Positions 34,741 through 44,681 are shown, counted from the first letter of the stretch. The stretch is DNA of 64,000 bases from JAVBLP01 sp052034625 (GCA_052034625.1 JBPOII010000006.1:186001-250000), one strand, 5' to 3'. Translations and numbers: made by a program. Notes: a model not told the origin generated them from the sequence alone.

Positions 34741-35580
34741 TTATTTTGAAAGTATTATATTGTCAATAAGCCTTGTTTTCCCTATCCATACTGCAACGGC
34801 CAGGACAGCTTTTTTTGTATTTTTATCTACAGCAGACAAATTTTTATAATCTCGTATTTCGGCATAATCTACTTTACTTCCGCTGATTTTTTTCAGATCG
34901 GAATTAACTTTTTTTAATACCTGCGTATAACTCTTTTTCTTTATATCCTCTTTAGCTTTTTTCAGTATCTGCGATATTTTTAAAGCATTTTCTTTTTCTT
35001 CTTCGCTGAGATAAGCATTTCTGCTTGATAAAGCTATCCCTCTTTTTTCCCTTACTACAGGACATGGAACTATTTTAGTCCTGAAATTCAAATCTCTTGC
35101 CATTGTCTCAATTATGCGCATTTGCTGAAAATCTTTCATTCCGAAATATGCTCTGTCGGCAAAAGTCAGATTGAACAGTTTAACGATCACGGTAGCAACG
35201 CCTCTGAAATGATTTTTTCTGAAAGCACCGCATAAAATATCCTGCATTAATTTAACTTCAACAAAAGTCTTATACTCTGCCGGGAACATCTCCTGCACCG
35301 ACGGAATATAAACATAATCAACATGATTCTTCTTACATATCTCAAGATCTTTTTCAATAGGACGCGGATATTTAAGATAATCTTCTTTCGGTCCGAATTG
35401 TGTAGGGTTTACAAAAATTGAAACTATAGTTATATCGTCATTTTTAACGGACCTGCCTATCAAAGAAATATGCCCTTCGTGAAGAGCGCCCATTGTAGGC
35501 ACTAAACCTATCTCATCGTCATCTTTAAGGCATTTTAAAGCTATTCTTTGCAGTTCTGACGCTTTTCTTATAACTTTCAT
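34741..35580 (-). CDS. panC: Pantothenate synthetase
   Basis: Joins pantoate and beta-alanine with ATP to make pantothenate. 279 residues; LVPTMGALHEGH supplies the class I HIGH-like motif at about residues 26-37, IFVNPTQFGPKEDYLKYPR, then FGMKDFQQ and the RGIALSSRN motif (KMSKS equivalent, about 190). Overlaps panB by 4 nt, so the two steps are translated together. panD (for beta-alanine) is not seen here. Confidence 0.97.
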   Translation of the reverse strand: MKVIRKASELQRIALKCLKDDDEIGLVPTMGALHEGHISLIGRSVKNDDITIVSIFVNPTQFGPKEDYLKYPRPIEKDLEICKKNHVDYVYIPSVQEMFPAEYKTFVEVKLMQDILCGAFRKNHFRGVATVIVKLFNLTFADRAYFGMKDFQQMRIIETMARDLNFRTKIVPCPVVREKRGIALSSRNAYLSEEEKENALKISQILKKAKEDIKKKSYTQVLKKVNSDLKKISGSKVDYAEIRDYKNLSAVDKNTKKAVLAVAVWIGKTRLIDNIILSK

Positions 35581-36377
35581 TTATATGTATTCTCTTCGCC
35601 GGGAAATTTTCCTTCCCTGACTTCATCAATATAATTTTTAACCGCGTCTTTTATAATCTCGCCGACATTAGCATATTTCTTTACGAATTTAGGAACAAAA
35701 TCAGTAAACATACCGAGCATATCGTCAATTACCAAAACTTGTCCGTCACAATCTTTTCCTGCCCCTATTCCTATTGTCGGAATTGAAAGCATCTCTGAAA
35801 CTTTTTTAGCCAGATCTTCAGGTATAGCTTCAAGAACCAATGCAAAAACTCCGGCCTTCTCTAAAGCTTTAGCATCTTCAATAAGTTTTTCTTTTGCAGA
35901 ATCGGTTTTTGCCTGAACTTTATATCCGCCGAATTGATTAATTGCCTGAGGAGTAAGTCCTAAATGTCCTACAACAGGTATTTTAGCATCAACAATAGCT
36001 TTCACTTTATCAGCAATTTCAGAACCGCCTTCGATCTTTACGGCTTCCGCTCCGCCTTCTTTCATAAGTCTTGCGGCATTTCTGACAGCCTCTTCAATAC
36101 TTATTTCATAAGACATAAACGGCATATCGGTAACAAGAAGGGCGCCGGCATTACCTCTTTTTACGGCTTTAGTGTGGCTGATCATATCTTCCATAGTTAC
36201 CGCAAGAGTATTCTCATAACCCAGTTTTACCGTGCCGACAGAATCACCGACTAAAAGCATATCTATATCCTGTGTCGTCAGCAATCGTGCCGTAACATAA
36301 TCATAACATGTAAGCATTGTTATTTTCTGTTTTTTACTTTTCATCTGAAGTATTAGTGGTACTGTTTTTTTACTCAT
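35577..36377 (-). CDS. panB: 3-methyl-2-oxobutanoate hydroxymethyltransferase
   Basis: Makes ketopantoate from ketoisovalerate and methylene-tetrahydrofolate. 266 residues with LLVGDSVGTVKLGYENTLAVT (metal-binding Asp, about 41-62), VKIEGGSE, VGHLGLTPQAINQFGGYKVQ and IGIGAGKDCDGQVLVIDDM. Ends 4 nt into panC. The folK gene lies 13 nt downstream of the start on the upstream side, so folate and pantothenate genes are one transcript. Confidence 0.97.
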   Translation of the reverse strand: MSKKTVPLILQMKSKKQKITMLTCYDYVTARLLTTQDIDMLLVGDSVGTVKLGYENTLAVTMEDMISHTKAVKRGNAGALLVTDMPFMSYEISIEEAVRNAARLMKEGGAEAVKIEGGSEIADKVKAIVDAKIPVVGHLGLTPQAINQFGGYKVQAKTDSAKEKLIEDAKALEKAGVFALVLEAIPEDLAKKVSEMLSIPTIGIGAGKDCDGQVLVIDDMLGMFTDFVPKFVKKYANVGEIIKDAVKNYIDEVREGKFPGEENTYK

Positions 36378-36390
36378 TTTTTAATCCATT

Positions 36391-36894
36391 CTATATATTT
36401 CTTATAATTTTAACCTTTTGCTTGCCAAGTGTCAACAAATTATTTTTTAAAATCTGATTGATTTTTCTATTCAAAATAGGGTGTTTTTCATTTCCGGCAA
36501 TTTCTGCCAGCGGAATAAGTACAAAAAGTCTGTTATGCATCTCTTTGTGCGGTATTGTCAGATCCTTTGAATTAAGTACGGTATTGTCATAAAGCAAAAG
36601 GTCAATATCAATAATCCTTGGCCCCCAATGTTTTGAGTCTTTCCTTCCGATAATGCTTTCTATCTGCTTATTCAAACAGAGAATATCTTGCGGAGAAAGA
36701 GAAGTTTCCGCTTTTACCGCAATATTATAAAAATCACGCTGTTTGGGTCCGATCGGCGATGTTTCATAAAATGATGATACTTTCTTTATATCGGTATATC
36801 CGCTGCTTTGTAATAAAGACAGAGCGGAAATAATATTTCCCGCTCTGTCTCCTATATTGGAACCGATACTCAAATATACTTTATTTTTAACCAT
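36391..36894 (-). CDS. folK: Hydroxymethyldihydropterin pyrophosphokinase
   Basis: Transfers pyrophosphate from ATP to 6-hydroxymethyl-7,8-dihydropterin in folate synthesis. 167 residues; starts with KVYLSIGSNIGDR, then SSFYETSPIGPKQRDFYNIAV and the catalytic HWGPRIIDIDLLLYDN motif (two metal-binding Asp residues near residue 98). The fold partner folP is not beside it. It precedes panB in transcription order. Confidence 0.95.
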   Translation of the reverse strand: MVKNKVYLSIGSNIGDRAGNIISALSLLQSSGYTDIKKVSSFYETSPIGPKQRDFYNIAVKAETSLSPQDILCLNKQIESIIGRKDSKHWGPRIIDIDLLLYDNTVLNSKDLTIPHKEMHNRLFVLIPLAEIAGNEKHPILNRKINQILKNNLLTLGKQKVKIIRNI

Positions 36895-36956
36895 AGTATT
36901 AATTTCCTTTACAAAAGATCTATGGCCATAAAAACAAATTTCTAAAAACTTATCTT

Positions 36957-37748
36957 TTATTCAATATTAAGTTTTTTAATTCCAAGAACATCCTGCATAT
37001 CATATAGTCCGGGCTCATTGTTTTCAATAAGCCACTTTGCACCGCGGATAGCTCCGGCAGCTAAAGTATCTCTTGAATGAGCTACATGCTTAATTTCCAA
37101 TCTTTCTCCAAAACCTGCAAAATATACAGTATGCTCTCCTACTATATCACCGGCTCTGACTGACATAATACCTATTTCATCTTTTTTTCTTTCTGCCATA
37201 ATTGATTTTCTTCCGTATACTCCAACATCATTAATATTTTTATCTAATGCTGAAGCGGCAACTTCCGCTATTTTCATAGCGGTACCTGAAGGAGCATCTT
37301 TTTTCTTATTATGATGCAGCTCAACAATTTCAATATCATAATCAGGTATTCTTTTCGCAACTGAATCAACAAGTTTAAATAAAATATTTACACCTACCGA
37401 CATATTCGGAGACATAAGAATAGGAATACTTTTCGCATATTCAGCTATTTTTTCCTTTTGTTCCGCTATAAAACCTGTTGTACCCAAAACTACGGGCTTT
37501 TTTAGTTTTTTAGCTACTTCAAGATTTTTCAATGAACTGTCAGGATTAGTAAAATCTACTAAAATATCACTTTCTTTCAAACATTTTTCTAAGTCAGCGG
37601 AAGCTACTATAGGCGGATTTCCTGTTCCGATCGCAGGACTTGCATCATATTCAACAGCTCCCGTAATTACTACATTTTCGTCAGCTTTGACAACGGAAGC
37701 GATAGCCTGTCCCATTCTTCCGGCTGCGCCGCATAATGTTATTTTCAT
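36957..37748 (-). CDS. dapB: 4-hydroxy-tetrahydrodipicolinate reductase
   Basis: Second step of the diaminopimelate/lysine branch. 263 residues; MKITLCGAAGRMGQAIASV is the NAD(P)H-binding N-terminus, GTTGF lies at about residue 90, and ELHHNKKKDAPSGTAM (about 145-160) is the substrate-binding signature with catalytic His and Lys. It follows dapA by 12 nt, so the two form one unit. Confidence 0.97.
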   Translation of the reverse strand: MKITLCGAAGRMGQAIASVVKADENVVITGAVEYDASPAIGTGNPPIVASADLEKCLKESDILVDFTNPDSSLKNLEVAKKLKKPVVLGTTGFIAEQKEKIAEYAKSIPILMSPNMSVGVNILFKLVDSVAKRIPDYDIEIVELHHNKKKDAPSGTAMKIAEVAASALDKNINDVGVYGRKSIMAERKKDEIGIMSVRAGDIVGEHTVYFAGFGERLEIKHVAHSRDTLAAGAIRGAKWLIENNEPGLYDMQDVLGIKKLNIE

Positions 37749-37760
37749 TATTTTCCCCTT

Positions 37761-38636
37761 TTACTTCAAAAGACCGAAATCTTGCATTGCCTTTTCAAGC
37801 TTATTTTTATTTGATTCTTCCATTTCGCACATAGGCAACCTGATCTCAGGACTACATATGCCCAGCATAGAAGCAGCTGTTTTAACCGGTATAGGATTTG
37901 TCTCTAGAAACATCGCCTTTACCAGCGGCAGTAACTTATAATGTATTTTTTGAGCTTCTTTAAAATTCCCGCTTTCAATTGCTTTTACGAGTGAAACTAC
38001 GCTTCCCGGAACAATATTTGAAAGAACGGAAATTATTCCCTGCCCTCCGACAGCATATAAAGGAAGAGTCAAAGCATCATCTCCGGACAATAATTCTATG
38101 TCCGGAACACGCAGTTTTACCGCACTCATCTGATCAAGAGAGCCTGATGCTTCTTTAACACCGATTATATTTTTACAGTCAGCACACAATTTTGCAACAG
38201 TTGCGGTCTCAATATTTACAGCCGTTCTTCCGGCAATATTATAAAGCACGATAGGTATATCAACTGTGTCGGCTATCTTCTTAAAATGAAGATACAATCC
38301 TTTCTGTGTAGGTTTATTATAATAAGGAGAAACTATCAATGCTCCGTCGCAGCCTACTTTTTTCGCAAACTGTGTGAAATGTATAGCTTCATCCGTAGAA
38401 TTTGAACCGGTACCGGCAAGAACTTTCATTTTCCCTTTTGCCTGTTTTGCACAAAACTCTATAACATCTTCATGCTCTTCATAAGAAAGAGTCGGAGATT
38501 CGCCGGTTGTACCGCATGGTACAATACCGTTGACTCCATTCTTATACTGATCCTCAATTATTGCACCGAATGCATCATAATCTACTTTGCCATTTTTAAA
38601 CGGTGTTATTAACGCTGTATAAACTCCAGAAAACAT
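37761..38636 (-). CDS. dapA: 4-hydroxy-tetrahydrodipicolinate synthase
   Basis: Condenses pyruvate with aspartate semialdehyde. 291 residues; GTTGESPTLS (about 43-52), YNIAGRTAVN with the catalytic Tyr (about 133) and the Schiff-base Lys in GVKEASG (about 161). The usual VPGRTG motif reads IAGRTA here, a mild variation. Upstream of dapB, downstream of lysA. Confidence 0.97.
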   Translation of the reverse strand: MFSGVYTALITPFKNGKVDYDAFGAIIEDQYKNGVNGIVPCGTTGESPTLSYEEHEDVIEFCAKQAKGKMKVLAGTGSNSTDEAIHFTQFAKKVGCDGALIVSPYYNKPTQKGLYLHFKKIADTVDIPIVLYNIAGRTAVNIETATVAKLCADCKNIIGVKEASGSLDQMSAVKLRVPDIELLSGDDALTLPLYAVGGQGIISVLSNIVPGSVVSLVKAIESGNFKEAQKIHYKLLPLVKAMFLETNPIPVKTAASMLGICSPEIRLPMCEMEESNKNKLEKAMQDFGLLK

Positions 38637-38721
38637 AAAACCCCCAAGGTCTAATGACCTTACAAAATTTTTGCTGCACTTTTAAATAAAACTACTTTCA
38701 TATATGACTATTTTACAAAAC

Positions 38722-39954
38722 TTACTTCTCATTTATCATCAACTGTTCATAAGTCATTCTTTTTCTTATGATTTCACTCTTTTTACCGTCGATAAGAACT
38801 TCAGGAAGCAAAGGTCTTGAATTATACATTGACGCCATAGACGCCGAATATGCTCCCGTGCATTTTACAAGCAGATATTCTCCCTGAGCCAGTACGGGAA
38901 GCATTCTGTCTTTTCCTAAAAAATCGCTGCTTTCACAAATCGGACCGACAATGTCAGTCTTAACTTTTTTTGCCGAACTTTTCTTTAAAGGCAGTATTTC
39001 GTGATATGCACCATATAAAGTCGGTCTTATAAGATCGTTCATACCCGCATCAGTTATAAGGAAACTCTTTCCGCCTGATTTTTTTCTATAAATAACCTTT
39101 GTTATAAGGTGCCCTGCATTTGCAATTATTGAACGGCCGGGCTCAAAAATAAATTTTCTGTCTTCAGTAAAAATCTTGAAAATCTCAGATAAAAGCTGTT
39201 TTGGCATAGGCGCTTTTTCACCTTTTTTATACTCTATGCCTAATCCGCCACCGCAATTGATATATTCAAGTTTTATTCCGCCGGATTCAATTTCATCAAC
39301 AATCTTTTTTATTTTCTTTGCCGCAAGCTTAAACGGAGCCGTATCAAGTATCTGCGAACCTATATGTGTATGTATTCCGACGGGAATAATATTTTTCATT
39401 TTTTTTGCCGTCATATAAGCGGAAATCGAATCTTCATAAGGAATTCCGAATTTTGTGCCTTTTTTACCTGTAACTATATATGAATGTGTGTCAGCATCAA
39501 CATTCGGATTTATTCTAAAAGCTATTTTTGCCTTGATCTTAAGTTTTCCGGCAATTTTATTGATAGATTCAAGCTCTTCAAAAGACTCTACATTGAACAT
39601 CAGTATTTTGCTCTTTAAAGCATATTCTATCTCTTCGGCACTCTTTCCGACGCCGGCATAAATTATCTTTGAAGGAGCAAATCCGGCTTGCAGGCATCTG
39701 TATATTTCGCCTCCTGAAGTAGTATCCGCTCCGGCTCCTTGTTTAGCAAGTATTTTTAAAAGAGATCCGTTTGAATTTGTTTTACAGGCAAAACATATAA
39801 GCCCTTCTTTCGGCTTTAAAGCTTCCTGATAAGCCTCAAAATTGCTTATTATCCGGTTTTTTGAATAAATATAGACACTTGTCCCGTATTTTTTTGCTAT
39901 ATCTGCCAGTTTGACCTGTTCAATATACAGATCATTTTTTTTAAAATTCAGCAT
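38722..39954 (-). CDS. lysA: Diaminopimelate decarboxylase
   Basis: Makes lysine from meso-diaminopimelate. 410 residues, alanine-racemase-like PLP barrel: the PLP lysine is in CFACKTNSNGSLLK (about residue 57), GGEIYRCLQAG, IHTHIGSQI (about 195), GGGLGIEY, EPGRSIIANAG (about 278) and GPICESSDFLG with the active-site Cys. Together with dapA and dapB it shows a meso-DAP-based lysine and peptidoglycan route. Confidence 0.97.
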   Translation of the reverse strand: MLNFKKNDLYIEQVKLADIAKKYGTSVYIYSKNRIISNFEAYQEALKPKEGLICFACKTNSNGSLLKILAKQGAGADTTSGGEIYRCLQAGFAPSKIIYAGVGKSAEEIEYALKSKILMFNVESFEELESINKIAGKLKIKAKIAFRINPNVDADTHSYIVTGKKGTKFGIPYEDSISAYMTAKKMKNIIPVGIHTHIGSQILDTAPFKLAAKKIKKIVDEIESGGIKLEYINCGGGLGIEYKKGEKAPMPKQLLSEIFKIFTEDRKFIFEPGRSIIANAGHLITKVIYRKKSGGKSFLITDAGMNDLIRPTLYGAYHEILPLKKSSAKKVKTDIVGPICESSDFLGKDRMLPVLAQGEYLLVKCTGAYSASMASMYNSRPLLPEVLIDGKKSEIIRKRMTYEQLMINEK

Positions 39955-40017
39955 ATACTAAATATCTCCAAGCCTTAAATGTATGATTATTATAATACAA
40001 AATAGACGTGCAGGCTG

Positions 40018-41061
40018 TCAAAAGCGATTATCTTTTGACTTTAGGAAATCAATCATTTTCTGTGCTTGATCTTTCATGAAAGGTGTTTTGGCTTTAAGCA
40101 AAGCATTATGAGCATACATTCTTGCTTCATAGATTTTGCCTCCTTTAAAAGCCGTTTCGGCATACATAAAGTCTATTGCTGCATAAGATGAGTCTATCTT
40201 ATAAGCCTCATCAAGAAATTCTTTTGCTTTATCAAGTTCTCCGTTATTAAGGTAAATATTAGCCAGATAAACATATACAGTAAAATTATTTTCATCGAGA
40301 CTCAATGAATTCATGAATTGCTCTTGTGCCATTTTATAGTTTTTTTTATCTGCATACAACATACCGGATATAAAGAAAAGTTCAGGACTTTCATGGGTTT
40401 TAAGAAAATTATTGACCAAGCGCATGCCTTCTTCTCTTTTATTAAGGTTTCTGCAACAAACCGCCATATTGATTATTGCATCTTTTGTATAGTTTTTCGG
40501 AGCTATCTGTGAATAAAAACCCCATGCCTTAACATAAAGCCCTTGATAATACCAAATATCCCCTAACCTTTTTCTTGCATAATCTGAATTTTTATCCAGT
40601 TTCAAGGCTTCTAAAAAGTTTTGTTCGGCAAGATTATACAAATTGCTTTGTATGAGTATATCGCCTATTTTGAGTTTTACTTCAACATTTTTCTTATAGA
40701 GAGACTGTGCTTTTTTATAATAATCAAGGCTGAGGCTGTAATTTTCCCGCCAAGCATACAGATCACCTGTTTTCATAAGGTAATAGAATTTTTTCTTCTT
40801 TGGAATATCTTCATCTAACAGATATTTGCAAGCTTTTTCCGCCGCTTCATACTGACCTGCATTTAACAGGATCTCGGCAATTTCTTCAAGAAGCGATATC
40901 TTTTTCTTTTTGCTGATTTTATCGTCAAAATTGTTTGTGATGCTATTTACTTCTTCAAGGACTTTTTCATCAGAAATGTCAATTGCTGAAAATCTTTGTG
41001 CATGCAAAACTCCGCAAATAAAAAAACATAGTAAAATGGTAAAAGATAATTTTTTATTCAA
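40018..41061 (-). CDS. Exported TPR-repeat protein of the patatin/TolC cassette
   Basis: A 347-residue protein with a signal peptide (SFTILLCFFICGVLHAQ, cleavage about residue 21) followed by about seven TPR-like repeats (EILLNAGQYEAAEKACKYLL, LEALKLDKNSDYARKRLGDIWYYQG, MLYADKKNYKMAQEQFMNSLSLDENNFTVYVYLANIYLNNG and others). It lies at the end of a three-gene chain (TolC-like, patatin-like, TPR) with overlapping frames: its start overlaps the patatin stop by 8 nt. A periplasmic assembly or adaptor role is inferred from context only. Confidence 0.8.
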   Translation of the reverse strand: MNKKLSFTILLCFFICGVLHAQRFSAIDISDEKVLEEVNSITNNFDDKISKKKKISLLEEIAEILLNAGQYEAAEKACKYLLDEDIPKKKKFYYLMKTGDLYAWRENYSLSLDYYKKAQSLYKKNVEVKLKIGDILIQSNLYNLAEQNFLEALKLDKNSDYARKRLGDIWYYQGLYVKAWGFYSQIAPKNYTKDAIINMAVCCRNLNKREEGMRLVNNFLKTHESPELFFISGMLYADKKNYKMAQEQFMNSLSLDENNFTVYVYLANIYLNNGELDKAKEFLDEAYKIDSSYAAIDFMYAETAFKGGKIYEARMYAHNALLKAKTPFMKDQAQKMIDFLKSKDNRF

Positions 41062-42025
41062 ACAGATACTTCTCCTGGGTTTTTTTGATTATAACGGTTT
41101 TTATATTTTTTAAAGCCCTTTGTGCCGCAACAAAACCTTCATCTATGGCTTCATCTGCATGTTTTAGATCTGATGCTGACATATCACCTACATCAGGACG
41201 TATTATTACATCCGCCATTTGCAGATTTTCCTGATCAAGAACACTGCCTTGTATATATATAGACTGCATAAGAGTGCTCAAAACATTTTTCGGAGCATGC
41301 TTTGTAATATCAGCCGAAACAGCAACGGCTATTATAATGTCAGCATCAAAAAGTTTTGCGACATTGACCGGAACATTTTCTATAAGTCCGCCGTCAACAA
41401 GATACCTTTGTCTGTATTCTACAGGTTTAAAAAATCCGGGGATAGTGGCGCTCGCCCTTACAGCAAAACCGACATTACCTTCCCTTAGTAAAATCCTTTC
41501 TCCGGTATTGAGATCGGTAGCTACACAAATAAGAGGGGTCTTCAGCTGGTCAAAATATATATCACCGATATTTTTTTCAATAAAATTTTCCATCTGCTCA
41601 TTTGAAAGCAGATTTTCACTGACCATCATACTTATAATAGAAGGTATACCGAAATTTGATATTGACTTCCAATCAATCTCTTTAGCAAGACCTTCAAGTT
41701 TATCAAGCGAAATATCCGCACAGTAAAAAGCTCCCGCTATTGAGCCTATACTTGTACCTATAACAAGATCAACGGGTATCTGTTCTTCCTGAAGAACTTT
41801 AAAAACTCCTATATGTGCAAAACCTCTCGCACCGCCTCCGCCGAGAACAAGCGCGATCTTCGGTCTTTTGTCTTTAGGGATATTAACGATTTTTTGCCAG
41901 TGGGTGTTTATATAAAATTCTTCCTCATCAAAATCAAATATTGAAGAGGCTTTTAAATTGGATGCAAAAAACAGCAGTGCAAGCATTAACATGCACGTTT
42001 TTTTTATAGAATTAATAAAGGTCAA
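41054..42025 (-). CDS. Patatin-like phospholipase, exported
   Basis: A 323-residue protein with an N-terminal signal or anchor (about 10-27). The patatin core has the oxyanion loop GGGGARG (about 62-68), the nucleophile elbow GTSIG (Ser92) and the catalytic Asp in DGG (Asp211, within LVDGGLIENVPV). It resembles the bacterial RssA/YchK-like and outer-membrane patatins that hydrolyse phospholipids. It overlaps the TolC-like gene by 14 nt and the TPR gene by 8 nt. No POTRA or beta-barrel domain is present in this polypeptide, so it is not a type Vd autotransporter. Confidence 0.9.
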   Translation of the reverse strand: MTFINSIKKTCMLMLALLFFASNLKASSIFDFDEEEFYINTHWQKIVNIPKDKRPKIALVLGGGGARGFAHIGVFKVLQEEQIPVDLVIGTSIGSIAGAFYCADISLDKLEGLAKEIDWKSISNFGIPSIISMMVSENLLSNEQMENFIEKNIGDIYFDQLKTPLICVATDLNTGERILLREGNVGFAVRASATIPGFFKPVEYRQRYLVDGGLIENVPVNVAKLFDADIIIAVAVSADITKHAPKNVLSTLMQSIYIQGSVLDQENLQMADVIIRPDVGDMSASDLKHADEAIDEGFVAAQRALKNIKTVIIKKTQEKYLFE

Positions 42026-43181
42026 GCTGAACTCCTATGGCAAGTTCAAGAGCATAATAACTTTTGTTGATATTATAAATAAGTTCAAGATCGCTCTCTG
42101 TATACTCTCCGGCTCTTTCAAGAAGTTTTACTTTAGCGGCCTGCTGTTTCCAGAAAGAATAATCAAGGAATGTCTTACTTACCTGCAGTCTTATTTCTTC
42201 TTCTGTCTTAGATCTTTTTAAAGTCGCTTCTCTTACATCTATACGGCCTTGTTTTACTCTGGCAAAACCGCTGCCGCCGTCAAATATCGGGATATTTGCA
42301 TTTATCGTAACATACCAGTTGCTTTCATCTCCGATAAGCCTGTCGCCGAGCCACTCCTGCGCCGCTCCTATAGATACCGTAGGAAACCTCTGCATTGAAA
42401 GAAGATTTACCATAAGACCGTCAATGGTTTCTTGATATTGATTTCCCTGCATTTCAGGCTTAAACTGATATGCAAGAAGAATGCATTGATTAAGCTCAAG
42501 ATTTTTTATTTTCGGGCTGAAATCACCGGCTACATCAACTATTGTATTAAGTTCAAGCCCTATAGCATTAAGAAGATTAAGCAGAGCTTTTTCATAATTA
42601 TACTGTGCCGCGTCTAATTTATAAGTGTTTTCTATATTTTCGTTTTTATTATTCCTTGCTGTTTTTGAAGCATGTACCAAATAAAATTTTATCTGCTCTT
42701 TATAATATAAGCATTCATTGAAAGCACATTTCACATTATTAATGACCCGAGTCTTAACAAGATTTTCTTCATTCTTTATTTTGTCCATATTTATTTCAGC
42801 AAGTTTATTGGTTGTTTTTACTCTTCCGCCTGAATAAACATTATGCCATATGGCAAGCCTGGTCGAATAATATATATCTTTGTTTCCGCTTGGGAGGTGA
42901 ACAGGCGAAGGTGATATCGCGCCAAAAAGCATCATAGGTTCTGAATTGTTGAATTTTGAAATATTGAAATTCAGATCGATTTTAGGGAAATAGAGAGATC
43001 TTGATTCATTGATCCTCTGTCTTGCATACTCTACATTTTGTGAATGTATCATTATATCGTGGTTTATAGCTAACGCAGTCTGAACGCTTGAATCTTCAGT
43101 TAAAACTTTTTCAAAGCCTGCCGCCAATATACTTTGAGCGGTAAAAATAAATGCCAGACAAAAAGCAACTTTTTTTATCAT
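42012..43181 (-). CDS. TolC-family outer-membrane efflux-type protein
   Basis: A 389-residue protein with a signal peptide (VAFCLAFIFTAQSILA) and two long helical halves of the OEP/TolC fold (about 30-190 and 215-380), separated by a short gap; EYARQRINESRSLYFPKIDLN is the typical TolC first-repeat motif. The length is on the short side for TolC (about 420-490), with the N-terminal helices intact. No membrane fusion protein or RND/ABC pump gene is next to it; instead it is translationally linked with patatin and TPR genes. Its stop overlaps the patatin start and its start overlaps the argH stop by 4 nt. Confidence 0.83.
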   Translation of the reverse strand: MIKKVAFCLAFIFTAQSILAAGFEKVLTEDSSVQTALAINHDIMIHSQNVEYARQRINESRSLYFPKIDLNFNISKFNNSEPMMLFGAISPSPVHLPSGNKDIYYSTRLAIWHNVYSGGRVKTTNKLAEINMDKIKNEENLVKTRVINNVKCAFNECLYYKEQIKFYLVHASKTARNNKNENIENTYKLDAAQYNYEKALLNLLNAIGLELNTIVDVAGDFSPKIKNLELNQCILLAYQFKPEMQGNQYQETIDGLMVNLLSMQRFPTVSIGAAQEWLGDRLIGDESNWYVTINANIPIFDGGSGFARVKQGRIDVREATLKRSKTEEEIRLQVSKTFLDYSFWKQQAAKVKLLERAGEYTESDLELIYNINKSYYALELAIGVQLDLY

Positions 43182-44533
43182 TTATTCCGTCCTGTCAGTT
43201 TTTTTAACAGAATTAACTGTTTTTCTACAGATTTTTTTGATGTTCCGCCATACGATTTTTTAGTTTCTATAATATTTTTCGGATCTATAAGAGCGAAAAT
43301 ATCATTCTTGAAAGCCGGATATTTCTGCGGATATAATTTATTGAGTTCATGAAGAGAAAGTTCATTAAGTGTTTTTGAATTTTTTATGCAATAAAGTACT
43401 ATATTTTTTACAACGCCGTGTGCTTCCCTGAAAGGAATACCTTTTTTTGCAAGATAATCGGCGATTTCAGTAGCTGCAATAAAACCTTTTTCCGTACTCT
43501 TTAAAGTATTTTCTTTTATGAATTTCATGCTTGCAGTCATTTCATTAATAACTTTTAAACACATTTTAACATTGTCAACAGCGTCAAAAACAGGCGGTTT
43601 GTCTTCCTGAAGATCTCTGTTATATGCCAAAGGAAGAGATTTTACTATTGTAAGCATTGCCATAAGATCACCGAATATTCTTCCTGATTTGCCCCTTATA
43701 ACTTCAGCACAGTCAGGATTTCTTTTCTGCGGCATTATTGATGAACCTGAAGTAAATTTATCATCTATCTTTATATAAGCAAATTCAGGATTCATCCATA
43801 ATATGATCTCTTCGCAAAAGCGTGTAAGATGTAAAGCTATAGTTGACATACAAAAAACGAATTCAATAGCAAAATCTCTGTCGCTTACGCCGTCAAGAGA
43901 GTTTTCCATAACACCGTCAAAGTCCAAAAGTTTAGCCGTATACTGCCTGTCAATTTTAAAAGATGTTCCGGCAAGAGCGGCACTTCCTAAAGGAGAAATA
44001 TTTATTCTTTTACGGCAGTCTAAAAGTCTTTCTTTATCGCGCTGCATCATCCAGGCATAAGCTAAAAGATGATGTGAAGCTAAAATAGGCTGAGCAGGCT
44101 GTAAATGAGTAAAACCGGGCATTATAATGTCTATATTTTTTTCTGCTGTCTTAATTAATGTTTCTTGAAAATCATTTATCAGATCTATGCATATATCCGT
44201 TTCCTGTCTGAGATAAAGTCTCAGATCAAGCGCGACCTGATCATTTCTGCTTCTTGCAGTATGCATTTTGCCGCCTAAAGGACCTATTCTTCTTATGAGC
44301 TCTTTTTCAACCGCAAAATGTATATCTTCTTCTTTCGGAAGTTTCCAGCCTTTTTTTATATCTTTAAGAATGGAATTTAAACCGGATATTATTTTTTTAC
44401 CTTCATTAGCTTTGAGATTTTTCGTTTTTACAAGCATCTGCACGTGAGCGATCGAACCTTGTATATCAACTTCGGCAAGTCTTCCGTCAAAAGAAAAAGA
44501 ACCGATAAACTGTTCAAAATCAAAAGTTTTCAT
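43178..44533 (-). CDS. argH: Argininosuccinate lyase
   Basis: Last step of arginine synthesis. 451 residues; signature GSSIMPQKRNPD at about residue 272 (catalytic Ser in the flexible loop), FTHLQPAQPI (about 145) and TARSRNDQ (about 100). It overlaps the TolC-like gene by 4 nt downstream. A terminator separates it from argG, so it has its own promoter between 44534 and 44645. Confidence 0.97.
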   Translation of the reverse strand: MKTFDFEQFIGSFSFDGRLAEVDIQGSIAHVQMLVKTKNLKANEGKKIISGLNSILKDIKKGWKLPKEEDIHFAVEKELIRRIGPLGGKMHTARSRNDQVALDLRLYLRQETDICIDLINDFQETLIKTAEKNIDIIMPGFTHLQPAQPILASHHLLAYAWMMQRDKERLLDCRKRINISPLGSAALAGTSFKIDRQYTAKLLDFDGVMENSLDGVSDRDFAIEFVFCMSTIALHLTRFCEEIILWMNPEFAYIKIDDKFTSGSSIMPQKRNPDCAEVIRGKSGRIFGDLMAMLTIVKSLPLAYNRDLQEDKPPVFDAVDNVKMCLKVINEMTASMKFIKENTLKSTEKGFIAATEIADYLAKKGIPFREAHGVVKNIVLYCIKNSKTLNELSLHELNKLYPQKYPAFKNDIFALIDPKNIIETKKSYGGTSKKSVEKQLILLKKLTGRNK

Positions 44534-44645
44534 AATATTCTCCGCTAAAACACTTTTTTAAATCTATAAAATATATGTTAAATAGACTCTTTATAATGAT
44601 TTAATATATTAATTACTTATATTTTACCAAATAATTCTAAAAAAA

Positions 44646-44681
44646 GAATATACCTGCGGCCATTATGTTGCAGGTATATTC
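44646..44681 (-). terminator. Rho-independent terminator after argG
   Basis: A 12-bp stem (44646-44657 and 44670-44681, GAATATACCTGC) with a 12-nt loop, followed on the minus strand by a run of T. It closes the yjbQ to argG operon 32 nt beyond the argG stop. Confidence 0.85.

Noticed and set aside
41054..42025. Reading the patatin gene as a type Vd autotransporter
   Set aside because: The protein ends soon after the patatin domain and has no POTRA or beta-barrel region.
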